From the NCBI GenBank assembly GCA_910585295.1, contig CAJUDE010000050.1, positions 1 to 64,000 of the forward strand: a stretch of 64,000 bases of DNA, read 5' to 3'. The notes under the pieces were generated by a model. That model had not been told where the DNA came from. It was given only the letters and a program-made list of their open reading frames with translations, and did not search any database. Shown here one piece after another: positions 39,853-49,635 of this stretch (positions are counted from its first letter, which is position 1; each line of letters starts with the position of its first letter). Position numbers and translations under genes: made by a program. The stretch comes from an uncultured Lachnospiraceae bacterium (GTDB taxonomy: Bacteria > Bacillota > Clostridia > Lachnospirales > Lachnospiraceae).

Positions 39853-42800
39853 ATGAGAGGATTGAAAAAAAGTATCAGCTTGGTTACGGCAGCAGCTCTT
39901 TTTCTGACGGCTTTGCCTACAGGCGGAGGCGGGCTTGCCGAAGTGCAGGCGGCTGGAAAAGCAGCGAGTGCAGACGTCAGCGTCAAATTGAACCCTTCGG
40001 ACGCCTCGCCGTTTAACGACACAGACGGGGATGGCTTTGGGGAATTTGAAGGCTGGGGAACATCCCTTTGCTGGTGGGCGAACCGTTTGGGGTATGATGA
40101 GACTTTGACCCAGGAAGCCGCAAGGGTTTTCTTTAGCGACGAAGGTTTGGACATGAATATCGGCCGCTATAATGTAGGCGGCGGCGACCATGTGTTTGAA
40201 CTGGGGGTTGAGGAATATGGGCTGGAAGGCAGCAGGGCGCCATCCTATTCCGGGACAAACATGAAGGTGGAAAGTCAAACAGCGTTAAAAGATAAAAAAT
40301 ATACTGCTTCGGACGCCGACCTGGGGATAAGCTCTGGGGGTACCGTAGGGGAATTTAAGAAAATAGGTTGGATCAACAAGCTGGGCGACAGCCCAGGTTC
40401 AGGGGATAACCTTAAATATACAGTGAAAGTGGATAAGGCAGGGGAGTATACCGTGAAGCTTCTGCTATGCCATAATGCAAATACAGACAGAGACGTTGCG
40501 GTTAAGGTTGGCGAACAGGAATATGTGGCAAACAATGAGCAGGTGAAGGCAGGGCAGATTGTCGCTGCGTCCGGCGGGGACCAAACTTTATTTCTAGTAA
40601 CCTTCCCAAGCGTGGCGTTAAACGCCGGCGACAACCAGGTCATTGTAGCTGGTAAGAATAACTGGACTTTGGATTTCGTTAAAATGGTAGTGCGCCCCAA
40701 AGAGAACGGGCTGCCAGAAGGGGATAAATATGCCCATTATTCCCATATCCAGCGTTCCGATTCTGTGGTGCCAGGGTACTGTGTGGATGTGACAGAAATA
40801 GACGTTTCCACCCATGACCTTGCTTACTATGAGGAAAAATTTACAAGGGTGGACATTGACAGCGGCTATGCATGGAATTACGACTGGGATGCAGACGCAA
40901 ACCAGATGAATATATTGAAAGCGGCAATGGCTGCAAGCGGGGAAGACTTTATTGCAGAGGCATTCTCCAATTCACCGCCTTATTTTATGACTTACAGCGG
41001 GTGCAGCTCAGGGAATACAGATTCCAGCAAGAACAACCTGCGTTCTGACTGCTATGAGGCATTTGCCTCCTATATGGCGGACGTCATTGTACATTGGGCG
41101 AAAGAAGGGGTTGTGAACTTCCAAAGCGCTACGCCGATGAATGAGCCGGCAACCAGCTATTGGGGCGCAAACAGCAACAAGCAGGAAGGGTGCCATTTTG
41201 ACCCAGGCGCGTCCCAGTCTAAGATTATTGTATTGATGAAACAAGAATTAGACCGCCAGGCAGCCGAGATGGAAGAAGGCGCTGCAAAAACAACAATTGA
41301 GAATATGATCTATTCTGGGTCGGATGAAACAAGCATTGACGACGCCATCACTTCTTACAATGCCATGACAACAGAGGCGAAAAATGCCATCAGCAGGATT
41401 GATACCCATACATACGGCGGCTCCAAACGTACAGAGTTGAGCAAGCTGGCGCAGAAGGCAGGCAAGAACCTGTGGATGTCCGAGGTAGACGGGGCATATA
41501 CCGCAGGCTCAGGTGCAGGCGAAATGACCGCAGCCCTTGGGTTGGCGGAACGGATTATGAAAGACTTAAACGGCATGCGCTGTTCCGCATGGATTCTCTG
41601 GAATGCTGTGGACATGAACGTGGATGCAGAGAATAAATGGGACAAAGACGACCTAAATGCATTGGGTTGGGATTCCAAAGTAAACAGTGGTTATTGGGGG
41701 ATCGCGATTGGCGACCACAATAACAAAGAAATTGTACTGACCAAAAAATACGATGCGTTTGGCCAGTTCTCCAGGTATATCCGCCCAGGGTACTCCCTGA
41801 TTGCCACAGACAATGCCAACACATTGGCGGCTTACGACCCGAAGGGGAAGAAAGTGGTTGTTGTTGCAATGAACAAGACAGGCAATGACCAGACATGGAA
41901 ATTTGATTTGGGCGCTTTTGAGACGATGGGTGAGGATATTGAAGCGTACCGTACTTGCGTGGGCGAACGTTGGGAAGACGTATCCATGGCAACTGTGAAC
42001 CCAAATGCAGACAATAGCTTCACAGCCAACTTGGCTGCAAACTCCATTGTCACCTATGTGATCCCAGATGTGAAATTTGACAAAGAAAAAGCAGACGAAG
42101 AGGCAGAGGAAGACGCTGCAAATAAGGCAGAGCAGGAAGCGGAAGAAGCGGCAGAGGAAAAGCTCCAACAGGAAATTGCAGAGTCTATGGAAGCTGACCT
42201 GGAAGAGATTGCATTGACTTCTGATATGGTGACCGGAAGCGACCCATGGAATAATGACCAGACGAATGGCGTCCAGAATGTAGTGGATGGAGATTATGGC
42301 ACATTCTTTGACGGCGTTGGCAATGGATATGTGCAGATTGATTTAGGAAGCCAGAAGACCATTGCAGCAGTTGGGTATGCCCCTAGAAGCGGTTATACAG
42401 ACAGATGTGTGGACGCGTCCTTCTATGGCTCCAATGATGGGTCTGCATGGGAGAAGCTATATACCATTACAGAAACACCAACCGCTGGTTCCATTACCCG
42501 CGCTTATGCAATGCAGTTTGAAAATACAACGCCAACTTACCAATATATTAAGTATGCGGTTCCAGAAGGGGAAGGCTATAATTGCAATATTGCAGAGATT
42601 AAGCTGTATAAGTTAAAAGAAGGCGCCTCCCTTCCAGAATTTCCAGATACCTTGGAAAAACTGATTGCCTACTGTGAGAAACAGACCCAGGGGAAGAATT
42701 ATTCCGAAGCCAGCAAGCAGAGGTATGATACGGCAATGGCGGAAGCCAAGAAAGCCGTTGCGGACAATGCGGACGATACGGCAAAAACAGCGGCAAGGAA

Positions 42801-45783
42801 GAAGCTTCTGTTGGCATACCAGAGCTTATCTATTTTCAACACCTCATTTACTGGCGTGAACGGGGATGTAATGTATGATACCAATGGCAAGGTAATCCAG
42901 GCCCATGGCGGGCAGATTCAGCAGCTTGAAGTAAATGGGAAGAAGAAATGGTATTGGATTGGCGAGGACAAGACGAATGATTACCGTCCATGCCCAGGGA
43001 TCCATATGTATTCTTCCGATGACTTATATAACTGGGACGACGAAGGGGTTGTGCTGAAAACAGCAAAGACTTATGAAGAGTTCCTGACCGATGAATATTT
43101 TACAAACCTTTATAGTGACTTAACAACAGAAGAAGAGAAGAAGAGGGTATTCACTGATATTTGGCAGGGCGAATCCTCCGATGAAGGGTGCGTCATTGAA
43201 CGCCCGAAGATGCTTTATAACGACAAAACAGGGAAATATGTGATTTGGTTCCATGCAGACGGGCAAGACCCATTTGGCTCTGGCGGCGGCAATTACGCCA
43301 AGGCAAAGGCTGGCGTGGCAATTTCAGACAGCCCAACCGGGCCTTACAAATTGTTAGGCAGCTACCTGCTGAACTATGACCCGGACGCAAGCCATGGCTT
43401 TGACGGCGACGTAGGCGGGCATGTCCGCGACATGAACCTGTTTAAAGATGACGACGGCACGGGTTATGTTATGTACTCTTCCGATGGGAATGAGACCATG
43501 CACATTGCGAAATTGAATGATGAATTTACCAATGTGGCGCAGCCAGACAATTCCCAGGCAGTGCAGGGCGTGGACTTCACCAGGAACTTTGTAGGGGAAT
43601 CCAGGGAAGCCCCGGCAATGTTTAAGTATAAGGATAAGTATTACCTTGTGACTTCCGGGTGTACCGGATGGAACCCGAACCCGGCGCGGTATGCGGTGGC
43701 AGACCACCCATTAGGGCCGTGGACTATGGTGGGCGACCCATGTACCGATGAAGAAAGCAACACTACATACCATACACAGAGCACATGCGTATTCCCAGTA
43801 GATGCAGAGGCAGGGAAATTTATTTACATGGGCGACCGATGGAAAAATAGTGAAGTGCCAGAAAATGGGCCGGGGACATTGAAAGATTCCCGTTATGTAT
43901 GGCTTCCAGTAGAATTTATTGGGGATGGCCAGATTGCGCTGCGGCGGTATTCTGACTGGACTTTAGAAGACTTAGAAGGCAAAGGGATGATGGAAATCAT
44001 AACCGAGCTGCCAGATACCATTGGGACAATCGGGGAAACCATAACCGCATTGCCAGACGTAATAGAAGTAAAGACCCCAGACGGAGGGACCAAGAAAGTA
44101 GACGTGGAGTGGACCATCCCTACCAGCCTTTCTTGGAATACCATTGGGCCTGTAACCATTGAAGGCGTGATTAAAAATGGGGAGCAGGAGCAGAAGATAC
44201 AGCACACGGTATCAGTGGTAAATGAGAACACCGTTTATTTCTTTGACTCAACTGCAGAGGAATCTGCTTATTTAGAGACAGTAAAAGCAAAGCTTGGGGA
44301 TAAGCTGCGCAACAAAGCGCCAGACCAGGCGTATACCACAGAGAACCATGCCGGGTTCGCCGGGGTGATGGACGTGGATGTAGGGACGAAATCTGCAGGC
44401 TCTGGCATTTATGACCGGGGATATTATGCAAAAGGCAATAAAAACATTGACTATGCCTTTGATTTGGAGGCAGGCTCCTACACGGTAATTACTGGATACC
44501 AGGAATGGTGGAATACGGCGAGGGCTACCAAAGTTTCCGTACTATCCACCGGGGAGCAGGAGGAAGAACTGGCTTCCACAGAGTTTACCTTGGCAAAGAC
44601 AGACACAAGCCGCCAGGAATCTGTGAAGTTTAGGCTGAAAGAAGCAGGGAAAGTCATTGTAAGGGTAAGCAAGACAGGAAGCCCTGACCCAGTATTAAGC
44701 TGGATTGCAATGCTGCAGAATGGCAAGTCAGGGGACGACCTTGCCAATAAGGAAGCGTTGAACAAGGTATTGGAAGATGTCAAAGCCCTTGACAAAGGAA
44801 TCTACACATCCGCTAGCTGGAAGGAATTCCAGAACTTCTACAAAGGGATAGAGCAAGACGCCCTTGCCCTGAAAGAGGACCCAGGGGCGACCCAGGGCGA
44901 AGTGGATACCATTGTGGCGCAGATAGAGCAGGCGATGAAGCTGCTGGTGAAGAATAAGACTGTCCTGGAGAATGGGATTGAGGACAATCAGGTGCCGGAG
45001 AAAGACAAATCCAGTTATACAGATGCAAGCTGGAAGGTTTATGCGGACGCATTGAAACAAGCGCAAGACCTCTTGAAGAAAGACCGGATCCTGGAAAAAG
45101 ATGTGAAACAGGCGCTGAAAGCGTTAAGCGATTCCAAAGACAGCCTGGAACTGAAAAAGGAGAAGGTGAAAGACCCAAGCAAGCCAGACGACAGTAAGCC
45201 AGTACCAGACAAACCAGTGAATGGGAAAGCGAACCAGACAATCAGCTACACCAAGAATGTGAAGAAAGCATATGGCGCAAAGCCGTTTATGTTAAACGTT
45301 AAACTTACCAAAGGGAACGGGACGCTGACATACGTAAGTTCCGATAAGAAAGTGGCGACTGTTTCTAAGGCTGGGAAAGTGACAATTAAGGATACAGGCC
45401 TTTGCACGATAACTGTCACTGCATCCGCCACAAGCAGTTATAATAAGAAGACTGTGAAAATCACCTTAAAGGTAGCGCCGAAAAAAGCGTCGTTAATCAG
45501 CGTGAAGGCAGTGAAAGGCAAAAAGATGCAGGTGAAATGGAAGAAAGACTCAAGGACATCTGGGTATGTAGTTGAGTATTGCCTGAATAAGAAATTTAAA
45601 TCTGGCGTGAAGAGGTACCGGGTGATGAACCAAAAGGCAACCTCCACGACCATCAAGGGGCTGAAAAAAGGCAAGAAATATTATGTACGTGTACGTTACT
45701 ATAAGGTTGTGCATCAGAAAGATGGAACATTTATGATTCCTGGCGAATGGAGCAATGTAAAAGCCAGTGGCAAAATAAAATAA
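39853..45783 (+). CDS. Secreted bifunctional GH30 / GH43 galactanase, multidomain
   Basis: A 1976-residue exported protein; signal peptide to about residue 34. A GH30 catalytic barrel (about 40-760) has acid/base Glu431 (MNEPATSYWG) and nucleophile Glu544 (LWMSEVDGAY). A malectin/CBM35-like module seems inserted after its first segment (about 145-285). Next come an F5/8-type CBM (about 787-920), a FIVAR helix pair, and a GH43 five-blade propeller (about 995-1385) opening with VIQAHGGQI, as in exo-beta-1,3-galactanases (GH43_24). Then an Ig-like domain, another CBM-like domain, FIVAR repeats, and a Lys-rich Ig + FnIII tail. GH30_5-type endo-beta-1,6-galactanase plus beta-1,3-galactanase would suit type II arabinogalactan. 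Subfamily calls are by resemblance. No LPXTG is present. Confidence 0.85.
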   Translation: MRGLKKSISLVTAAALFLTALPTGGGGLAEVQAAGKAASADVSVKLNPSDASPFNDTDGDGFGEFEGWGTSLCWWANRLGYDETLTQEAARVFFSDEGLDMNIGRYNVGGGDHVFELGVEEYGLEGSRAPSYSGTNMKVESQTALKDKKYTASDADLGISSGGTVGEFKKIGWINKLGDSPGSGDNLKYTVKVDKAGEYTVKLLLCHNANTDRDVAVKVGEQEYVANNEQVKAGQIVAASGGDQTLFLVTFPSVALNAGDNQVIVAGKNNWTLDFVKMVVRPKENGLPEGDKYAHYSHIQRSDSVVPGYCVDVTEIDVSTHDLAYYEEKFTRVDIDSGYAWNYDWDADANQMNILKAAMAASGEDFIAEAFSNSPPYFMTYSGCSSGNTDSSKNNLRSDCYEAFASYMADVIVHWAKEGVVNFQSATPMNEPATSYWGANSNKQEGCHFDPGASQSKIIVLMKQELDRQAAEMEEGAAKTTIENMIYSGSDETSIDDAITSYNAMTTEAKNAISRIDTHTYGGSKRTELSKLAQKAGKNLWMSEVDGAYTAGSGAGEMTAALGLAERIMKDLNGMRCSAWILWNAVDMNVDAENKWDKDDLNALGWDSKVNSGYWGIAIGDHNNKEIVLTKKYDAFGQFSRYIRPGYSLIATDNANTLAAYDPKGKKVVVVAMNKTGNDQTWKFDLGAFETMGEDIEAYRTCVGERWEDVSMATVNPNADNSFTANLAANSIVTYVIPDVKFDKEKADEEAEEDAANKAEQEAEEAAEEKLQQEIAESMEADLEEIALTSDMVTGSDPWNNDQTNGVQNVVDGDYGTFFDGVGNGYVQIDLGSQKTIAAVGYAPRSGYTDRCVDASFYGSNDGSAWEKLYTITETPTAGSITRAYAMQFENTTPTYQYIKYAVPEGEGYNCNIAEIKLYKLKEGASLPEFPDTLEKLIAYCEKQTQGKNYSEASKQRYDTAMAEAKKAVADNADDTAKTAARKKLLLAYQSLSIFNTSFTGVNGDVMYDTNGKVIQAHGGQIQQLEVNGKKKWYWIGEDKTNDYRPCPGIHMYSSDDLYNWDDEGVVLKTAKTYEEFLTDEYFTNLYSDLTTEEEKKRVFTDIWQGESSDEGCVIERPKMLYNDKTGKYVIWFHADGQDPFGSGGGNYAKAKAGVAISDSPTGPYKLLGSYLLNYDPDASHGFDGDVGGHVRDMNLFKDDDGTGYVMYSSDGNETMHIAKLNDEFTNVAQPDNSQAVQGVDFTRNFVGESREAPAMFKYKDKYYLVTSGCTGWNPNPARYAVADHPLGPWTMVGDPCTDEESNTTYHTQSTCVFPVDAEAGKFIYMGDRWKNSEVPENGPGTLKDSRYVWLPVEFIGDGQIALRRYSDWTLEDLEGKGMMEIITELPDTIGTIGETITALPDVIEVKTPDGGTKKVDVEWTIPTSLSWNTIGPVTIEGVIKNGEQEQKIQHTVSVVNENTVYFFDSTAEESAYLETVKAKLGDKLRNKAPDQAYTTENHAGFAGVMDVDVGTKSAGSGIYDRGYYAKGNKNIDYAFDLEAGSYTVITGYQEWWNTARATKVSVLSTGEQEEELASTEFTLAKTDTSRQESVKFRLKEAGKVIVRVSKTGSPDPVLSWIAMLQNGKSGDDLANKEALNKVLEDVKALDKGIYTSASWKEFQNFYKGIEQDALALKEDPGATQGEVDTIVAQIEQAMKLLVKNKTVLENGIEDNQVPEKDKSSYTDASWKVYADALKQAQDLLKKDRILEKDVKQALKALSDSKDSLELKKEKVKDPSKPDDSKPVPDKPVNGKANQTISYTKNVKKAYGAKPFMLNVKLTKGNGTLTYVSSDKKVATVSKAGKVTIKDTGLCTITVTASATSSYNKKTVKITLKVAPKKASLISVKAVKGKKMQVKWKKDSRTSGYVVEYCLNKKFKSGVKRYRVMNQKATSTTIKGLKKGKKYYVRVRYYKVVHQKDGTFMIPGEWSNVKASGKIK

Positions 45784-45871
45784 ATTTGGGAGCAAATAGG
45801 GCGGCGCCGCCGCCCAGCTTCCAGATATTCTGGCAGAACTGCATGGCACAGTGAAGAAAGGAAGAAAATAT

Positions 45872-48800
45872 ATGGGTAAGAGAAGATGGAAATCAGAGCT
45901 TTCCCTTGTTTTGGCAGCGGCGCTGGCAGCAGGCAGCATGGCGTATGCTACCCCAATGACGCTGCAGGCTGCAACTGGCGCGCGGACAGAAGGGACAACA
46001 GAGGCGGGCGATGCAGCGGAAATAAGCGGGAATGCCTGGTATATAGACGCGGCAAATGGGAATGACAAAAATGACGGCAAGTCCCCAGAGACAGCATGGA
46101 AGACCTTAAAAAAATTAAAGCTCTTACGCTTAAAGGCAGGGGAGAAAGTGCTGCTAAAGGCAGGCTGCACCTGGAATGGGGAAAAGCTGATGCTGGTAGA
46201 GGCAGAAGGAACCCCGGAAAACCCTGTGGTCCTTGGCAGGTATGGGGAGGGGGACGACCCTGTAATCAATGGCCAGGGAAGCCCATGGCTGGATATGGAG
46301 AGCGCAAGCAGCCTGAAGAAAGAGGATGTGGCGGCAGTCCATATCAAGAATTCTAAGTATATTACGGTTCAGAACCTGGAGGTCACAAACTGGGAAAATG
46401 ACAGCAGCGACTTGATGGGGGAAACTGGGAACCAGAATAAAGACGTACATAAAAATCCCACAGGCAGGGCTATTTTGTATGACCAGAGCAAGAAAATGCT
46501 TACGGGCATCCTGGTAGAGAACCGCGACGCAGGCGACTTGCCAGGCGTGGTCATTAAGGATAATTATGTCCACGACGTCAATGGCTATATGTCCCAGAAT
46601 GGGAAAGAAGGCGACAAAAAAGGTTCCGGCGGGATTATGGCGCTGGTAACTGGAGGTAAAACGGAGTCTTATTTTACAGATTTAAAGATTACTGGCAATA
46701 AAGTAGAAAAAGTCTGCCATGAGGCTATTTATATGGAGAGCTGCTGGGCAGCCCGCAAGTTAGTGGGCGGCGCGGGAAGCCAGCAGGCAGGGAGCCTCAA
46801 ATGGGTTGGATGGCCAAACGTATATGTGGCGCATAACTATGTGAATGACGTGGCTGGCGATGGCATTGTGCTAATCAATGCAGACGGCGGCGTGGCAGAG
46901 CACAACCTTGTGACAAAGAGCGCCAGCGAGGATTGGTATTATGGCAGGAACCCAGCCCATGCGGCAATCTGGATGTGGGACTGCAATAATGTGACCATGC
47001 AGTACAACGAAGCTGGTTACACGGAAAGCACCCAGGACGGAATGGCGTTTGACTGTGATTACGGCAACCAAAACGTGATGTACCAGTATAACTACAGCCA
47101 TGACAACAAAGGCGGGTTCTGGATGGCATGCCCAGGGCCTTACTATACCGTGAACGCTGTTGTCCGCTATAATGTCAGCGTAAACGACGGGCTGTTTGAC
47201 GGCTCGCGTATTATCCATGTAGGGGAAGACGGAAGTATCGGGAACCAGGTGTACAATAACACAATGTTCTGGAAGGGCGGATATGAGATCCGTGCGGTAG
47301 AGCAAGGAAGCTGGATTAACACTGGTCAGAAAGGGGAGACCAGCGGAACCGATATTTTTAACAATATTTTCTGTGGCGACAGCGTGATGTTTACAAATAA
47401 TGAGGGCATCCGTTATGACAACAACTGTGTCTGGGGCAGCGGCAAAGACCTGTATCCTGTAGAGGAAGACGGCAATGCGGTATTGGCAGACCCCAAATTT
47501 ACAGACACGTTAGGCTATACCGCAGGGGCTTTTGCAATGACGGCAGAAGGCGGCAAGGTAACCCTTGGGGCTGCCGATGGGTTTAAGCTGCAGGACGGCT
47601 CCCCTTGCATCAACGCGGCGAGGGATTACCTGCCAGTGCCAAACGAAACCTTTGATGCAGTAAAAGATGAGACAGACCCAGTAACGACCCATATTACGCT
47701 GGAATACAAAGATTACGAAGGAAATACAGTGCCTAATGGCTCAGAGGGCAGCAGGAGCATGGATATTGGGGCGTTCCAGTATCAGGGTGAAATGTCTGTA
47801 AAAGATACCGATAAATCTAAGCTCCAAAGCCTCGTGGACGTAGTATCTTCCTATAAAGCAGAAGATTATACGGCCGAGACATGGCAGGGTTTTGAGAGCG
47901 CATTGGAGAAAGGGAAACAAATCTTGGAAGACGCTACGGTCAGCCAGGAAGCAGTGGACTCTGCAGAGAGTAAGCTGAAACAGGCAGTGGCAGGGCTGAA
48001 GCCTGCAGGTTCTGTCCGTCCAGGAACGCCGGAAGAAGACAATGTGTTGAAAAATGCAGGGGAAGCTATCCGCGATAACTCTGGGTTTGAGACCACGACA
48101 ACAGACTGGGGCGTATGGCATAGCGTTGTAGAAGTGACAAAGGAAAAATTCCAGGCAGGGCATAGCAGCCTGAAAGTTGCGTTGGATGAAGAAAATACAT
48201 CCGGCTCTTCGGAACTTGGCAATGTGCCAGTGCAGCCATCTACAACTTATATCTTTGAAGGCTGGATTGACGCCGGGGAAGAAAATGCTTCCAACATTAA
48301 AATGGAAGCAAAACACCACCACAATGTGGTAGGCGGGGAGAACGATATTCTGCTGAATAACCAGCCTTTGTCAGCGATTGCCCAAGGAGAGGCTGTAGAT
48401 GGATGGCAGAAGTTCCATATGGAATTCACCACCCAAGAATACGATAAGGTCAGCGTGAGCATTAACTTGGAAAATACTACGGGGCCTGTGCATCTGGATG
48501 AAGTAGTGATCTACCCCACCCAGGTAAATGTGGAAATGCCTGTGATAGACAAGGCGGCATTGGAAGAAGCCCTTGCCCTTGTGCCGGATGGGGAAGAAGC
48601 GGATTATACGGCAGCTTCCTGGAAAGCATATCAGGATGCAGCGGCAGCGGCTGAGTTGGCACGGGTGGATATTTCCCTGACACAAGAAGATGTGAACCAG
48701 AGGGCGTCCGCACTGCAGGAAGCATATAATGCTTTAACAGAGAGAGGCAATAAATATGCGTTGAAAGGCGTTTATAGTTATTGCTCCACATGGAAGCGGG

Positions 48801-49630
48801 AGGATTACCTGGCAGATGGATGGGCGGCATTCCAGACAGCCCTAAAAGCGGCAAAAGATGTGCTGGATAATGAAGACGCCCTTCAGGCGGAGGTGGATAC
48901 GGCGCGTGAAAATCTGGTAAAGGCGAGGGATGCTTTACAGGAAATCCAAAAGGAAGGCGTGGCCCCGACTCCAACACCGACCCCAACACCAGGTACAACT
49001 CCAACCCCGGCGCCAGGAGAGACCCCAACACCGACCCCAGGGCCGCAGGATCCAGTGGAGAAAAAAGGCCAGAAGATTTCATACACTTCTTCTTATAAAA
49101 AAACATTTGGGGCCAAAGCATTTAAATTGAATGCAAAAGTGACAGAAGGGGACGGCGCGTTAAGCTATAAATCTTCTGATAAAAAAGTTGCAACTGTTAA
49201 GGACGGCAAGGTGACGATTAAAGGTACCGGGGTTTGCACCATCACTATTACGGCAAAAGAGACAGATGCCTATAAGGAGAAATCTGTAAAAGTGACTGTG
49301 AAGGTCAGCCCGAAAAAGGTAACCATCAAGAGCATTAAATCCTTGTCAGGAAAGAAAATGAAGGTGACTTGGATGCGGACGGCGCAAGCTTCTGGATATG
49401 AAGTGCAGTACAGCCTGGATAAGAAATTTAAGTCCAAGGTAGGGAAGGTATCTGTTGCAGACCCATCCTCTTCAAGCATTAAGAAGATTAGCACAAAGAA
49501 CACTACGATTAAAAAGTTGAAAAAAGGCAAGAAGTATTATGTCAGGGTACGCGCATACAAGACAGTAGATAAGAAGGCCAAGCTCAATGGGGCATGGAGC
49601 GCGGTAAAGACAAGTAAAAAGATAAAATAG
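45872..49630 (+). CDS. Secreted right-handed beta-helix protein with CBM, FIVAR and FnIII domains
   Basis: A 1252-residue exported protein. After a signal peptide (about 1-35) comes a right-handed parallel beta-helix (about 45-610), with repeated strands such as YITVQNLEVTNW, NVYVAHNYVNDVAGDG and NVTMQYNEAGYTES. Next come a FIVAR module, a carbohydrate-binding jelly-roll (about 715-860), two more FIVAR modules and a Pro-Thr linker (about 1030-1062). It ends in the same Lys-rich Ig + FnIII tail as its upstream neighbour. The beta-helix is the fold of polysaccharide lyases and several glycosidases; the exact activity cannot be assigned. The ATG at 45872 is preferred over GTG 45851 because AAAGGAAG sits at a proper distance. 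A GGGCGGC/GCCGCCC hairpin (45799-45815) precedes it. Confidence 0.82.
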   Translation: MGKRRWKSELSLVLAAALAAGSMAYATPMTLQAATGARTEGTTEAGDAAEISGNAWYIDAANGNDKNDGKSPETAWKTLKKLKLLRLKAGEKVLLKAGCTWNGEKLMLVEAEGTPENPVVLGRYGEGDDPVINGQGSPWLDMESASSLKKEDVAAVHIKNSKYITVQNLEVTNWENDSSDLMGETGNQNKDVHKNPTGRAILYDQSKKMLTGILVENRDAGDLPGVVIKDNYVHDVNGYMSQNGKEGDKKGSGGIMALVTGGKTESYFTDLKITGNKVEKVCHEAIYMESCWAARKLVGGAGSQQAGSLKWVGWPNVYVAHNYVNDVAGDGIVLINADGGVAEHNLVTKSASEDWYYGRNPAHAAIWMWDCNNVTMQYNEAGYTESTQDGMAFDCDYGNQNVMYQYNYSHDNKGGFWMACPGPYYTVNAVVRYNVSVNDGLFDGSRIIHVGEDGSIGNQVYNNTMFWKGGYEIRAVEQGSWINTGQKGETSGTDIFNNIFCGDSVMFTNNEGIRYDNNCVWGSGKDLYPVEEDGNAVLADPKFTDTLGYTAGAFAMTAEGGKVTLGAADGFKLQDGSPCINAARDYLPVPNETFDAVKDETDPVTTHITLEYKDYEGNTVPNGSEGSRSMDIGAFQYQGEMSVKDTDKSKLQSLVDVVSSYKAEDYTAETWQGFESALEKGKQILEDATVSQEAVDSAESKLKQAVAGLKPAGSVRPGTPEEDNVLKNAGEAIRDNSGFETTTTDWGVWHSVVEVTKEKFQAGHSSLKVALDEENTSGSSELGNVPVQPSTTYIFEGWIDAGEENASNIKMEAKHHHNVVGGENDILLNNQPLSAIAQGEAVDGWQKFHMEFTTQEYDKVSVSINLENTTGPVHLDEVVIYPTQVNVEMPVIDKAALEEALALVPDGEEADYTAASWKAYQDAAAAAELARVDISLTQEDVNQRASALQEAYNALTERGNKYALKGVYSYCSTWKREDYLADGWAAFQTALKAAKDVLDNEDALQAEVDTARENLVKARDALQEIQKEGVAPTPTPTPTPGTTPTPAPGETPTPTPGPQDPVEKKGQKISYTSSYKKTFGAKAFKLNAKVTEGDGALSYKSSDKKVATVKDGKVTIKGTGVCTITITAKETDAYKEKSVKVTVKVSPKKVTIKSIKSLSGKKMKVTWMRTAQASGYEVQYSLDKKFKSKVGKVSVADPSSSSIKKISTKNTTIKKLKKGKKYYVRVRAYKTVDKKAKLNGAWSAVKTSKKIK

Positions 49631-49635
49631 CCATT

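Noticed and set aside
48961..49060. Short-period repeats of CCAACACCGACC type as a repeat array
   Set aside because: They encode the Pro-Thr linker between domains of the beta-helix protein.
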